A DNA stretch of 64,000 nucleotides from Paracoccus sp. N5 (GTDB lineage Bacteria; Pseudomonadota; Alphaproteobacteria; Rhodobacterales; Rhodobacteraceae). Shown here piece after piece: positions 25,617-34,166 of this stretch. Each line of letters starts with the position of its first letter. The first letter of the stretch is position 1. A program made the position numbers and the translations under genes. The DNA is taken from positions 2,550,001 through 2,614,000 of the forward strand of contig NZ_AQUO01000001.1 in the NCBI RefSeq assembly GCF_000371965.1, given 5' to 3'. The notes beneath the pieces are model-generated. The model was not told where the DNA came from and ran no database searches. It saw only the letters and a list, made by a program, of their open reading frames with translations.

Positions 25617-26765
25617 ATGAGACATTCGCAGCGCGGGCAGGTCGATCCGTTCATCGTGATGGATGTCATGGAGGCGGCCCGCAAGGCCGAGGATGCCGGC
25701 CGCCACATCATCCACATGGAGGTCGGCCAGCCCTCGACCCCGGCCCCCGAGGGCGCGCGCCGGGCGCTCGCCGCCGCGCTGGACCAGCCGCTGGGCTATA
25801 CCGTCGCGCTTGGTCTGCCGGAACTGCGCCGCGGCATCGCCGCGCTTTACCGGCGCTGGTATGGCATCGACCTGAACCCGGACAGGGTGGTGGTCACGCC
25901 CGGCTCCTCGGGCGCCTTCATCCTGGCCTTCTCGGCGCTGTTCGATGCCGGCGACCGCGTCGCCCTGGGCGAGCCGGGCTATCCCAGCTATCGCCAGATC
26001 CTGCGCGCCATGTCGCTGCAGCCCGTCGGCATCCAGACCCGGGCCGAGGATCGCTATCAGCCGCGCCCGCAGGACCTGCCCCCGGATGCGCGAGGGCTGA
26101 TCCTGGCCTCGCCCGGCAATCCCTCGGGGACGGTGCTGCGGCGCGAGGAACTGGCGGCATTGACCGCGCGGGCCGCCGAACTGGGCATGAACGTCATCTC
26201 GGACGAGATCTATCACGGGCTCGACTACGGCGCCGGCTTCCATTCGGCGCTGGAGGTCACCGACGAAGTCTTCGTCATCAACAGCTTCTCGAAATATTTC
26301 AGCATGACCGGCTGGCGGGTCGGCTGGATGGTGGTGCCGGAGACCATGATCCGCACCGTCGAGCGCATCGCCCAGAATATGTTCATCTGCCCGCCGCACG
26401 CCAGCCAGGTCGCGGCGCTGGCGGCACTGGATTGCGTCGAGGAAGCCGATGCAAACCTTGCCGTCTACGCGGAAAATCGCCGGCTTATGCTGGAACGCCT
26501 GCCCGGCATCGGCTTCGACCGCATCGCCCCGCCCGAGGGCGCCTTCTACATCTATGCCGATGTGTCGGAACTGACGGACAACAGCCTGAACTTCGCGGCC
26601 GAGATCCTTGAAAAGGCTGGGGTCGCCGTGACGCCCGGGCTGGATTTCGACCCCCTGCGCGGGGCACGGACGCTGCGCTTCAGCTATGCGCGTTCGACCG
26701 CCGACATCGCTGAGGGGCTGGACCGGCTTGCGGGTTTCATGGACGATTACCGGGCGGCCCGATGA
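25617..26765 (+). CDS. PLP-dependent aminotransferase, class I/II
   Basis: A 382-residue fold-type I aminotransferase. Visible features are the N-terminal VGQPSTPAPEGA, the phosphate-binding TPGSSGAFILAF, the Asp/Tyr pair SDEIYHGLDYG and the PLP lysine in NSFSKYFSMTGWRVGW. The subgroup resembles aspartate or aromatic aminotransferases; the amino-acid substrate is not defined. The ATG at 25617 opens the conserved frame, whereas an upstream in-frame extension overlaps the divergent DsbA-like gene. Its stop overlaps the amidase ATG (ATGA), although a functional link with cell-wall genes is not obvious. Confidence 0.92.
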   Translation: MRHSQRGQVDPFIVMDVMEAARKAEDAGRHIIHMEVGQPSTPAPEGARRALAAALDQPLGYTVALGLPELRRGIAALYRRWYGIDLNPDRVVVTPGSSGAFILAFSALFDAGDRVALGEPGYPSYRQILRAMSLQPVGIQTRAEDRYQPRPQDLPPDARGLILASPGNPSGTVLRREELAALTARAAELGMNVISDEIYHGLDYGAGFHSALEVTDEVFVINSFSKYFSMTGWRVGWMVVPETMIRTVERIAQNMFICPPHASQVAALAALDCVEEADANLAVYAENRRLMLERLPGIGFDRIAPPEGAFYIYADVSELTDNSLNFAAEILEKAGVAVTPGLDFDPLRGARTLRFSYARSTADIAEGLDRLAGFMDDYRAAR

Positions 26766-27991
26766 GGTGGCTTGTCGCGCTGCTGCTGGTCTGCCTCGCC
26801 TGGCCCGCGCTGGCGCAGGACCGCTCGGCGCTGGCGCGGGTCGACCTGGCGCATTCCGCGCTGCTGGCCGAGGGGCGTGACCGCGGCAAGCCGAGGCCGC
26901 TCGAACTGCAACTGGCGGTCAGCCAGCCGGTGCCCTATCGGGTCTATTTCCTCGACGGCCCGCCGCGGCTGGTGGTGGATTTCCGCGAGATCGACTTTGC
27001 CGGCACCGACGCCCAGGCGCTGCCGGGGCGCGACCTGGTGCCGGCGCTGCGCTGGGGCCGGTTCCGGCCGGGCTGGTCGCGGCTGGTGATGGAACTGCCC
27101 GGCCCCTATGCGCTGCGCATGGCGGTGCAGCGCCCGGCCGAGGGCGGCGCCGGCGGCGCGCTGGTCAGGCTGCGCATCGAGCCGGTGCCGCAGGACGAAT
27201 TCGCCACCCGCGGCAATGCGCTTTCGGCGCTGTGGGATCTGCCGGCGCCGGCGGCCGTGGCGCCGCTGCCGCCGCGCCGCGCCGCCGACCGACCCCTGCG
27301 CATCGCGATCGACCCTGGCCATGGCGGCCATGACCCCGGCGCCCAGGTCGGCGCCATCTACGAGGCGGCGGTGATGCTGGGCTTTGCCCGCGAGCTGTCC
27401 GAGATCCTGGCCCGCGCCGGTTTCGAGGTGGTGCCGACCCGCAGCGACGACAGCTTCGTGCCGCTGGAGCGGCGCATGACCCTGGCGCGCGCGGGGCAGG
27501 CCGACCTGTTCATCTCGCTTCATGCCGATGCCCTGCCGGCGGGCGAGGCGGCCGGGCTTTCGATCTATACCTGGAACCCGCAGGCGGACGACCGCGCCAC
27601 GCGCGAACTGGCGATGCGCCACGACCGCACCGACCTTCTGGCCGGGCTGGACCTGGCCGGCACCGACGACCAGATTGCCGACGTGCTGATGGACATGGCC
27701 CGCATCGAGACGCAGCCGCGATCCGAGGCCTTCGCCAAGTTCGCCGTGTCCGAGCTGAACCGCGCCGGCATCGTCATGCACCGCCGCCCGATGCGCGGCG
27801 CGGCGTTTTCGGTCCTGAAATCGCCCGACATCCCCTCGGTGCTGATCGAGCTCGGCTTCCTGACCGACCCCGGCGACCGGGCGAACCTCTTCGACCCGGA
27901 ATGGCGGGCGCGCACGGCCGGGGCCATCGCCCAGGCAGCCAGCCTGTGGGCGCGCGACGACGCGGCGCGGGCGGCGCTTTCCCGCAAGTAG
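26762..27991 (+). CDS. N-acetylmuramoyl-L-alanine amidase (AmiC type)
   Basis: A 409-residue exported zinc amidase that cleaves the peptide stem from peptidoglycan at division. A signal peptide (WLVALLLVCLAWPALAQ) is followed by an AMIN domain (about 45-150), which targets such enzymes to the septum. The Amidase_3 domain (about 178-400) has ligands in IAIDPGHGGHDPGA, the Glu in GAIYEA and SLHADALP, plus the catalytic Glu in LIELGFLTD. It overlaps the aminotransferase gene by four bases and is followed by the PBP1A gene. Together these make a small peptidoglycan cluster. Confidence 0.95.
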   Translation: MRWLVALLLVCLAWPALAQDRSALARVDLAHSALLAEGRDRGKPRPLELQLAVSQPVPYRVYFLDGPPRLVVDFREIDFAGTDAQALPGRDLVPALRWGRFRPGWSRLVMELPGPYALRMAVQRPAEGGAGGALVRLRIEPVPQDEFATRGNALSALWDLPAPAAVAPLPPRRAADRPLRIAIDPGHGGHDPGAQVGAIYEAAVMLGFARELSEILARAGFEVVPTRSDDSFVPLERRMTLARAGQADLFISLHADALPAGEAAGLSIYTWNPQADDRATRELAMRHDRTDLLAGLDLAGTDDQIADVLMDMARIETQPRSEAFAKFAVSELNRAGIVMHRRPMRGAAFSVLKSPDIPSVLIELGFLTDPGDRANLFDPEWRARTAGAIAQAASLWARDDAARAALSRK

Positions 27992-28003
27992 CGCAAGGTT
28001 GCT

Positions 28004-28032
28004 TTGACGGGGCCGGTGGCGCTGTCTATAGA
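28004..28032 (+). promoter_or_regulatory. Predicted sigma-70 promoter for the PBP1A gene
   Basis: TTGACG, a 17-base spacer and TATAGA. The predicted start near 28039 lies only about 24 bases before the proposed TTG codon, which excludes longer upstream starts. Confidence 0.6.
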
Positions 28033-28062
28033 GGCCCTGTTTTCCCCGAGAGGCCTTGCCCG

Positions 28063-30600
28063 TTGCTGCGTTTCGTCCTGTCCTTCATCGGCGCGATCTT
28101 TTCCTGGTTCGTGACGGCCGTGTTCTTCATCGCCTTGACCGTGGGAGGGGTGTTCTGGATGTATTCGCGCGACCTGCCCAGCCACGAGCAGCTCGCGCAA
28201 TACGCGCCCAAGACCATCAGCCGGATCTATTCCGGCGAGGGCCGGATCATCGACGAATTCGCCGAGGAACGCCGCATTTTCGTCCCCATCGACGAGATCC
28301 CGCCCCTGGTGCGCGAGGCCTTCGTCAGCGCCGAGGACAAGAACTTCTACCACCACCACGGCTTCGACCCGCGCGGCATGATCGGCGCCATGGTCGAGGC
28401 GGTGAAGTCGCGCGGCCAGAACGTGCGCGGCGCCTCGACCATCACCCAGCAGGTGATGAAGAACTTCCTACTGTCCAGCGACCGCAGCGTCGAACGCAAG
28501 ATCAAGGAGCTGATTCTGGCCACGCGGCTGGAATCGACGCTGTCGAAGGACCAGATCCTGGAACTGTATCTGAACGAGATCTTCCTCGGCCAGAACAGCT
28601 TCGGCGTCGCCGCGGCGGCGCAGACCTATTTCAACAAGCCGCTGACCGAGTTGGCCCCGCATGAGGCGGCGACGCTGGCTGCCATGCCGCAGGCGCCCGG
28701 CCGCTATCACCCGGTCCGTGCCAAGGAGCGGGTCACCGAACGGCGCAATTACGTCCTGCGCGAGATGTGGCAGAACGGCTATATCGACCAGGCGACCTAT
28801 GAGGCGGAATCGAAACTGCCGCTGCGCTCGGTGCAGAACGGCGATTTCCCGGCCTTCCAGCAGCAATTGCCGCCGCGCGACTATTTCACCGACGAGATCC
28901 GCCGCCAGCTCTCGGCGCAGTTCGGCGAAGAGGAATTCTTCGGCGGCGGCCTCGCCATTCGCGCCACCGTCGATCCCCGGCTGCAAAAGGTCGCGGCCCG
29001 GGCGCTGCAAAAGGCGCTGGAGCAATACGACCGCGGCCGCGGCATCTGGCGCGGCACCCGCGTGACCATCCCGGCCGAACAACTCGCCACCGAGGCCGAC
29101 TGGCGCGCCGCGCTCGCCGAGACCCGCGTGCCGCGCGACATCGAGGGCTGGTTCCCGGCCGTGGTGCTGGCGCTCGGCGAGACCGACGCGACCATAGGCA
29201 TCGAGGATCACGAGGCAACCCAGACCATCCCCGCCAAGGACGTGCAATGGGCGCGAAAGCGACTTTCGGACGGCAAGCTCGGCCCCAAGGCGCGCGTGGC
29301 CTCGGACCTGCTCGAGATCGGCGACGTGGTGCTGGTCCGGCAGATGACCTCGGACAGCGACGGCAGCTTCATCCGCTGGACCCTGCGCCAAGTGCCCGAG
29401 ATCGAGGGCGGCTTCATGGCCATGGACGTGAATACCGGCCGGGTGATCTCGATGCAGGGCGGCTTCAGCTACCAAAGCTCGGTCTTCAACCGCGCGACCC
29501 AGGCGCAGCGCCAGCCGGGCTCCAGCTTCAAGCCCTTCGTCTATGCGGCCGCGCTGGATTCGGGCTTTACCCCGGCGACGATCATCGTGGACGAGCCGAT
29601 CACCGTGAACACGCCGCAGGGCCTGTGGACGCCCAAGAACGCCTCGGGCAAGTTCTACGGCCCGACGCCGATGCGCACCGGGATCGAGCAGTCCCGCAAC
29701 CTGATGACCATCCGCATCGCCCAGGACATCGGCATGGATACGGTGGCGAAATATGCCGAGAAATTCGGCGTCTACGACCACTTGGGCCATTTCCTGGCCA
29801 ACAGTCTCGGCGCACAGGAGACGACGCTGTTCAAGATGGTCGCCGCCTATGCCATGTTTGCCAATGGTGGCGAGCGGGTGGAACCGACGCTGGTCGACCG
29901 CGTGCAGGACCGCCGCGGCCGCACCATCTATCGCCACGACCGCCGCGACTGCGTGACCTGCGGCCAGGCGACGCTGCCGGCCGGGGCCGCGCCGCAGATC
30001 GTCTCGAACCGCGAGCGGGTGATGGATGCGATCACCGCCTACCAGCTGACCTCGATGATGGAGGGCGTGGTCAAGCGCGGGTCGGGCCGTGGCGTCAGCC
30101 TGCCGGTGCCCGTCGCCGGCAAGACCGGCACCACCAACGACGCCAAGGACGTCTGGTTCATCGGCTTCACCTCGAATCTCGTCGCCGGCTGCTACCTGGG
30201 CTATGACCAGCCGCGCACGCTGGGCTCGAACGCCTTCGGCGGCACGCTCTGCGTCCCGGTGTTCAACGAATTCATGCAGGAAGCGGTCAAGGAATTCGGC
30301 GGCACCGACTTCGCCGTTCCCCCGGGCGGACATTTCGTCAACATCGACCGCTTCAGCGGCGCCATCCTCGGCCCCGATGCCAAGGGCGACAATGTCATCG
30401 CCGAATATTTCCGCGACGGCCAGGATCTGAGCGGCCTCGGCCTGGTCGACGGCGGCTTCGGCCGCGCCGACCCGGCGACGCTGCCGCTGTTCACCTCGGC
30501 CCGCGACGGCGGCCAGGCGGTGACCACCTCGACCGGCAAGAAGAAGGTGATCCCGAAAAAGGCCGATTTCGGCACCCTCTCCTCGGGCGGCCTGTACTAG
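28063..30600 (+). CDS. mrcA: Penicillin-binding protein 1A (bifunctional transglycosylase/transpeptidase)
   Basis: An 845-residue class A PBP that polymerises and cross-links peptidoglycan. An N-terminal transmembrane helix (about 5-30) is followed by the GT51 glycosyltransferase (about 55-230; catalytic region REAFVSAEDKNFYHHHG, GASTITQQVMKNF). An OB-like insert comes next, then the transpeptidase with SxxK in PGSSFKPF, SxN in EQSRNLM and KTG in GKTGTTND. I propose a TTG start at 28063, preceded by GAGAGG, because the promoter at 28004-28032 lies just upstream. An in-frame start at 27901 would sit inside the amidase gene. Confidence 0.94.
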   Translation: MLRFVLSFIGAIFSWFVTAVFFIALTVGGVFWMYSRDLPSHEQLAQYAPKTISRIYSGEGRIIDEFAEERRIFVPIDEIPPLVREAFVSAEDKNFYHHHGFDPRGMIGAMVEAVKSRGQNVRGASTITQQVMKNFLLSSDRSVERKIKELILATRLESTLSKDQILELYLNEIFLGQNSFGVAAAAQTYFNKPLTELAPHEAATLAAMPQAPGRYHPVRAKERVTERRNYVLREMWQNGYIDQATYEAESKLPLRSVQNGDFPAFQQQLPPRDYFTDEIRRQLSAQFGEEEFFGGGLAIRATVDPRLQKVAARALQKALEQYDRGRGIWRGTRVTIPAEQLATEADWRAALAETRVPRDIEGWFPAVVLALGETDATIGIEDHEATQTIPAKDVQWARKRLSDGKLGPKARVASDLLEIGDVVLVRQMTSDSDGSFIRWTLRQVPEIEGGFMAMDVNTGRVISMQGGFSYQSSVFNRATQAQRQPGSSFKPFVYAAALDSGFTPATIIVDEPITVNTPQGLWTPKNASGKFYGPTPMRTGIEQSRNLMTIRIAQDIGMDTVAKYAEKFGVYDHLGHFLANSLGAQETTLFKMVAAYAMFANGGERVEPTLVDRVQDRRGRTIYRHDRRDCVTCGQATLPAGAAPQIVSNRERVMDAITAYQLTSMMEGVVKRGSGRGVSLPVPVAGKTGTTNDAKDVWFIGFTSNLVAGCYLGYDQPRTLGSNAFGGTLCVPVFNEFMQEAVKEFGGTDFAVPPGGHFVNIDRFSGAILGPDAKGDNVIAEYFRDGQDLSGLGLVDGGFGRADPATLPLFTSARDGGQAVTTSTGKKKVIPKKADFGTLSSGGLY

Positions 30601-30602
30601 GC

Positions 30603-30657
30603 CTTTCACCGTTGAAAAATACCCTCGGGGGTCCGGGGGCTGACGGCCCCCGGCAGC
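30603..30657 (-). repeat. Dispersed intergenic element, copy 5, with GC hairpin
   Basis: Minus-strand reading: a hairpin CCGGGGGCC / GGCCCCCGG-type, then ACCCCCGAGGGTATTTTTC and AACGGTGAAAG. It starts 3 bases after the PBP1A stop. Same compound architecture as copy 9. Confidence 0.75.
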
Positions 30658-30679
30658 GGCCTTGCCCCGCGCGCATCCC

Positions 30680-30708
30680 TTGCCCGCGACGCGCGCCCGC
30701 GCTATCTG
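30680..30708 (+). promoter_or_regulatory. Predicted sigma-70 promoter for prfB
   Basis: TTGCCC, a 17-base spacer and TATCTG, with hexamers identical to the ispG promoter. Predicted leader of about 25 bases. Confidence 0.55.
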
Positions 30709-30739
30709 TCTGCGGTTCCGACCTGAAAGAGACCGACCC

Positions 30740-31867
30740 ATGCGCGCCGAAACCCAAGCCACCATCGATGCGATCCGCAAGTCGCTGAAGCTTCTGGCGC
30801 AGCGCATGGATTGGGAAACCGCGCCGCACCGGCTCGAGGAACTCAATGCGATGATCGAGGCCGGCGACATCTGGTCCGACCCGGCCCGCGCGCAAAAGCT
30901 GATGCGCGACCGCCAGATGCTTTCGGATGCGGTGGAAACCTATCGCCGCATCGAGACCGAGCTCAAGGACAATGCCGAGCTGATCGAGCTGGGCGAAGCC
31001 GAGGATGACGCCGAGATCGTCGCCGATGCCGAGGCCGCGCTGAAGGCGCTGGCCGAGCTTGCGGCGCAGAAGGAACTCGAGGCGCTTCTGAACGGCGAGG
31101 CTGACGGTAACGACACCTTCCTCGAGGTCAATGCGGGTGCTGGCGGCACCGAAAGCTGCGACTGGGCCTCGATGCTGGCGCGGATGTATGTCCGCTGGGC
31201 CGAGAAGAAGGGCTATAACGTCGAGTTGCTCAGCGAGACCGGCGGCGACGAGGCCGGCATCCGCTCGGCCGCCTACAAGATCTCGGGGCCGAATGCCTAT
31301 GGCTGGCTGAAATCGGAATCGGGGGTGCACCGGCTGGTGCGCATCTCGCCCTATGATTCGGCGGCGCGGCGGCATACCTCCTTCAGCTCGGTCTGGGTCT
31401 ATCCGGTGGTCGATGACAATATCGAGATCGACATTCCCGACAAGGACATCCGCATCGACACCTATCGCTCGTCCGGGGCGGGCGGGCAGCACGTCAACAC
31501 CACCGACTCGGCGGTGCGCATCACCCACCTGCCGACCGGGATCGTGGTGACCAGTTCCGAGAAATCCCAGCACCAGAACCGCGCCAATGCCATGGCGGCG
31601 CTGAAGGCGCGGCTCTATCAGCTGGAGCTCGACAAGCGCAACGCGGCCATCAACGCCCAGCACGAGGCCAAGGGCGATGCCGGCTGGGGCAACCAGATCC
31701 GCTCCTACGTGCTGCATCCCTACCAGATGGTGAAGGACCTGCGCACTTCGCATGAGACTTCGGACACGCAGGGCGTGCTGGACGGCGACCTCGACGCCTT
31801 CATGGCCGCCACGCTGGCGCTGGACGTGGCCGGCAAGAGCCGGGCCGAGGCGCAGGCCGAGGACTGA
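30740..31867 (+). CDS. prfB: Peptide chain release factor 2
   Basis: A 375-residue class I release factor that recognises UGA and UAA. The catalytic GGQ is in SSGAGGQHVN. The anticodon-like tripeptide is SPY in RISPYDSAARRHTSF where E. coli has SPF; my impression is that this variant is common in alphaproteobacteria. The gene is one continuous frame with no in-frame UGA or slippery site near codon 25, so the autoregulatory frameshift of E. coli prfB is absent. The helical N-terminal domain (1-110) and superdomain arrangement are complete. It has its own promoter. Confidence 0.97.
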   Translation: MRAETQATIDAIRKSLKLLAQRMDWETAPHRLEELNAMIEAGDIWSDPARAQKLMRDRQMLSDAVETYRRIETELKDNAELIELGEAEDDAEIVADAEAALKALAELAAQKELEALLNGEADGNDTFLEVNAGAGGTESCDWASMLARMYVRWAEKKGYNVELLSETGGDEAGIRSAAYKISGPNAYGWLKSESGVHRLVRISPYDSAARRHTSFSSVWVYPVVDDNIEIDIPDKDIRIDTYRSSGAGGQHVNTTDSAVRITHLPTGIVVTSSEKSQHQNRANAMAALKARLYQLELDKRNAAINAQHEAKGDAGWGNQIRSYVLHPYQMVKDLRTSHETSDTQGVLDGDLDAFMAATLALDVAGKSRAEAQAED

Positions 31868-31888
31868 GCCCGGCCGTGCCTGTGGCCC

Positions 31889-31922
31889 GGTCGCAGGGGT
31901 ATTTGCACAACAGAGAAAGCCG
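31889..31922 (+). repeat. Dispersed intergenic element, copy 6
   Basis: GGTCGCAGGGGTATTTG then CACAACAGAGAAAGCC, between prfB and the patatin gene, in the direction of transcription. Confidence 0.8.
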
Positions 31923-31998
31923 GTATCGGCCGGTTTCATGCTGCACTGCGGCATGGTATGCTGCGGATGCGAAATACGGCTGAATGCCCGGAGGCGAC

Positions 31999-33072
31999 AT
32001 GGCGGTCAAGCACATCAACCTGGCCCTGCAGGGCGGCGGCGCACATGGCGCCTTTGCCTGGGGCGTGCTGGACCGGCTGCTCGACGAGCCCGAGATCGAG
32101 ATCCGCGGCATCAGCGGCACCTCGGCCGGGGCGCTGAATGGCGCGGCGCTGGCGGCGGGCCTGTCCTGCGGGCCCGGCCGGCGCGGGCGCGAGGCGGCGC
32201 GGCAGAACCTGGCCTATATCTGGTCGCAGGTCGGGCAGGTCAGCGACAATGCCATGGTGCGCTGGCTGCATTCGATGTTTCCCTCGCCCCGGGGCTGGCA
32301 GCGGCTGACCGAGTTGCTTTCGCCGGTGGCTTGGCTCGGCTCGCTGACCCGGATTTTCAGCCCCTATGACAGCGGGCCGTTCTATTCCAACCCGCTGGCC
32401 GCCATCCTGCGCGAGATGCCGCATCCGCGCCTGGGCCGCGAGGAGGGGCCGGCCTTCTTCGTCACCGCGACCAATGTGCGCACCGGGCTGGTGCGGGTCT
32501 TTGGCGGCGCCGAGGTGACGGTGGACACGGTGCTGGCCTCGGCCTGCCTGCCCGAGATCTTTCGCGCGGTCGAGATCGACGACCCGCTGACCGGGCGGCG
32601 CGAGGCCTATTGGGACGGCGGCTATTCCGCCAATCCGGCGCTGTTCCCGCTGTATCGCGCCGACCTGCCGCGCGACATCGTCGTGGTCAACATCAACCCG
32701 ATGCTGCGCGAGGTGCTGCCGCGCTCGCCGGCCGCGATCCAGGATCGGGTGAACGAGATCAGCTTCAACGCCGCGCTGCTGGCCGAGTTGCGCGCGATCA
32801 ACTTCGTCAAGAAGCTGCATGCCGAGGGCCGGCTGACCGGGCGGCCGATGAAGAACGTGCTGCTGCATGCGATCATGGATGATGCGTTGATGAACTCGCT
32901 GACCGCCGCGACCAAGCTGGTGCCGGCGCCGGGCCTGCTGGAGCGGCTGCATGATGCCGGCGTCGTCGCGGCCGAGGCGTTCCTGGCGCAGAATGCCGAC
33001 AATATCGGCATCCGCGATTCCTATGACCTGGCGCAGTTGTTTCCGACGCAGGCGGCGGTTTCAGGGCGCTGA
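31999..33072 (+). CDS. Patatin-like phospholipase family protein
   Basis: A 357-residue serine lipid acyl hydrolase. It has the oxyanion glycine run LQGGGAHGAFAWG at the N-terminus, the nucleophile elbow GISGTSAGALNG (Ser about residue 45) and the catalytic Asp in YWDGGYSANP (DGG, about 208). No signal peptide is seen, so it acts from the cytoplasm or is exported by another route. I chose the ATG at 31999 because GGAGG lies four bases upstream; an ATG five codons earlier lacks a site. The substrate is unknown; bacterial patatins release fatty acids from phospholipids. Confidence 0.92.
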   Translation: MAVKHINLALQGGGAHGAFAWGVLDRLLDEPEIEIRGISGTSAGALNGAALAAGLSCGPGRRGREAARQNLAYIWSQVGQVSDNAMVRWLHSMFPSPRGWQRLTELLSPVAWLGSLTRIFSPYDSGPFYSNPLAAILREMPHPRLGREEGPAFFVTATNVRTGLVRVFGGAEVTVDTVLASACLPEIFRAVEIDDPLTGRREAYWDGGYSANPALFPLYRADLPRDIVVVNINPMLREVLPRSPAAIQDRVNEISFNAALLAELRAINFVKKLHAEGRLTGRPMKNVLLHAIMDDALMNSLTAATKLVPAPGLLERLHDAGVVAAEAFLAQNADNIGIRDSYDLAQLFPTQAAVSGR

Positions 33073-33559
33073 CTTAGGCGGAACGGTTCGGGATGCGCCC
33101 GGCAGCATTTCCTGGCCGCGCCACCTGCTGGATCAGGGCGAGGCGGGCGCGTTCTGCCTTCCGCGCCATCGTTGCCTGTCGTGGAAGCTGGTGGCGCCCT
33201 TCAGCCGGCTTCGTTCATCGGCCTGCGCGAGAATTGCCTGTGGCGCAGGGTTCTGCATCAGCAAATCCGACCTCGCGTTGGCGATGTCGGGAGCCGCGCG
33301 TCCTTGGCGCTGGCGCCGGGCGCGACCTGTGGACAGCCTGTGGGCAATATGCGGATATCCTGTGGATAAGCGCCGAAACCCGCGGCTGAACTTGTTCGTT
33401 CCCGGGATGCGGGCAAACGCTTGTGCTCGAAAACACCGCCCCGGGCATGGCCTGACGGCTGGCCGCGCCTTGCGCCGGCTTCCCGAAGTCGGGCCAGCGC
33501 GCGGCGCTTCCCTTGCGGGCGCATCTCGCCTAACCTGCGCGCAAAAGAAAGGCGAGAGC
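33073..33559. other. 487-base intergenic region with DnaA-box-like array
   Basis: No credible coding sequence on either strand. Its main feature is the 11-bp-spaced array at 33328-33369. The rest is GC-rich with no obvious AT-rich unwinding tract. A TTCCCT-N17-TAACCT pair close to the downstream ATG may be the promoter of the DUF4177 gene. Confidence 0.6.
33328..33369 (-). repeat. Array of four DnaA-box-like 9-mers with 11-bp period
   Basis: Plus-strand units TGTGGACAG (33328), TGTGGGCAA (33339), TGCGGATAT (33350) and TGTGGATAA (33361) start exactly 11 bases apart. Read on the minus strand the last is TTATCCACA, the perfect E. coli DnaA box; the others carry two mismatches each. Confidence 0.65.
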
Positions 33560-34054
33560 ATGAGCAGCTACGAATACACCGTCATTCCCGCCCCGGCGCG
33601 CGGCGAAAAGGCCAAGGGCGCCCGCACCGGCATCGAACGCTTCGCCGCGACGCTGACCGACGCGCTGAACGATATGGCGCGCGAGGGCTGGGAATATGTC
33701 CGCGCCGAGGTGCTGCCGGCCGAGGAACGCTCGGGCCTCACCAGCCGCACCACCGTCTATCACAACCTGCTGGTGTTCCGCCGCGTCCTCGGGGCCGAGC
33801 CTGCCCGCAGCCTGCCCCTCGAGGAGCCCGTTGCGGCCCCGACCACGCCTCCGATCGCCGCGCCATCCGCTGCGCCCGAACAGCCGGCACCGATTCGCCC
33901 GGCGGAACCGTCCACGGCCCAGCCCGCGCCGGTCCGCGCCCCCTTCAGCCAGCCGATGCGCGCCATGCCGCAACAGCAGGCCCATGCCCGCGCCGCCGAA
34001 CCGCCGCTGACCGCGCCGCCGGCCGGTCCGCGCCTCGGTCCCGCAACCCGCTGA
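33560..34054 (+). CDS. DUF4177-domain protein with Pro/Ala-rich tail
   Basis: A 164-residue protein. Residues 1-80 match a DUF4177-like small alpha/beta domain (YEYTVIPAP, LNDMAREGWEYVRAEVLPAE, TTVYHNLLVFRR). Residues 85-164 are a low-complexity Pro/Ala/Gln tail, probably disordered. There is no signal peptide or membrane segment. The function of the domain is unknown. The start is supported by AAAGGCGAGAGC upstream. It converges on slyX across copy 7 of the dispersed element. Confidence 0.85.
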   Translation: MSSYEYTVIPAPARGEKAKGARTGIERFAATLTDALNDMAREGWEYVRAEVLPAEERSGLTSRTTVYHNLLVFRRVLGAEPARSLPLEEPVAAPTTPPIAAPSAAPEQPAPIRPAEPSTAQPAPVRAPFSQPMRAMPQQQAHARAAEPPLTAPPAGPRLGPATR

Positions 34055-34056
34055 TC

Positions 34057-34098
34057 CTTTCCGTTTCACAAATACCCCGGGCCCCGAGACGCCCGGGG
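34057..34098 (-). repeat. Dispersed intergenic element, copy 7, with GC hairpin
   Basis: Minus-strand reading: CCCCGGGC / GCCCGGGG hairpin (34075-34098), then GGGGTATTTG and TGAAACGGAAAGG. Lies between convergent genes and could serve as a terminator there. Confidence 0.7.
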
Positions 34099-34166
34099 AA
34101 AGGTCCGGGGGACCTTAGTCGGCCGGCCCGCCCGACAGCCCGGCAGGGCCCAAGGCAGAGCCCCCT

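Noticed and set aside
31280..31400. SPY instead of SPF in RF2 as a loss-of-function change
   Set aside because: The surrounding motif RISPYDSAARRHTSF is otherwise intact and, from memory, this form is common in alphaproteobacterial RF2.
33073..33559. The DnaA-box-like array as the chromosomal replication origin
   Set aside because: No origin-linked genes, no AT-rich unwinding tract and only one perfect box; kept as a DnaA-related regulatory candidate instead.
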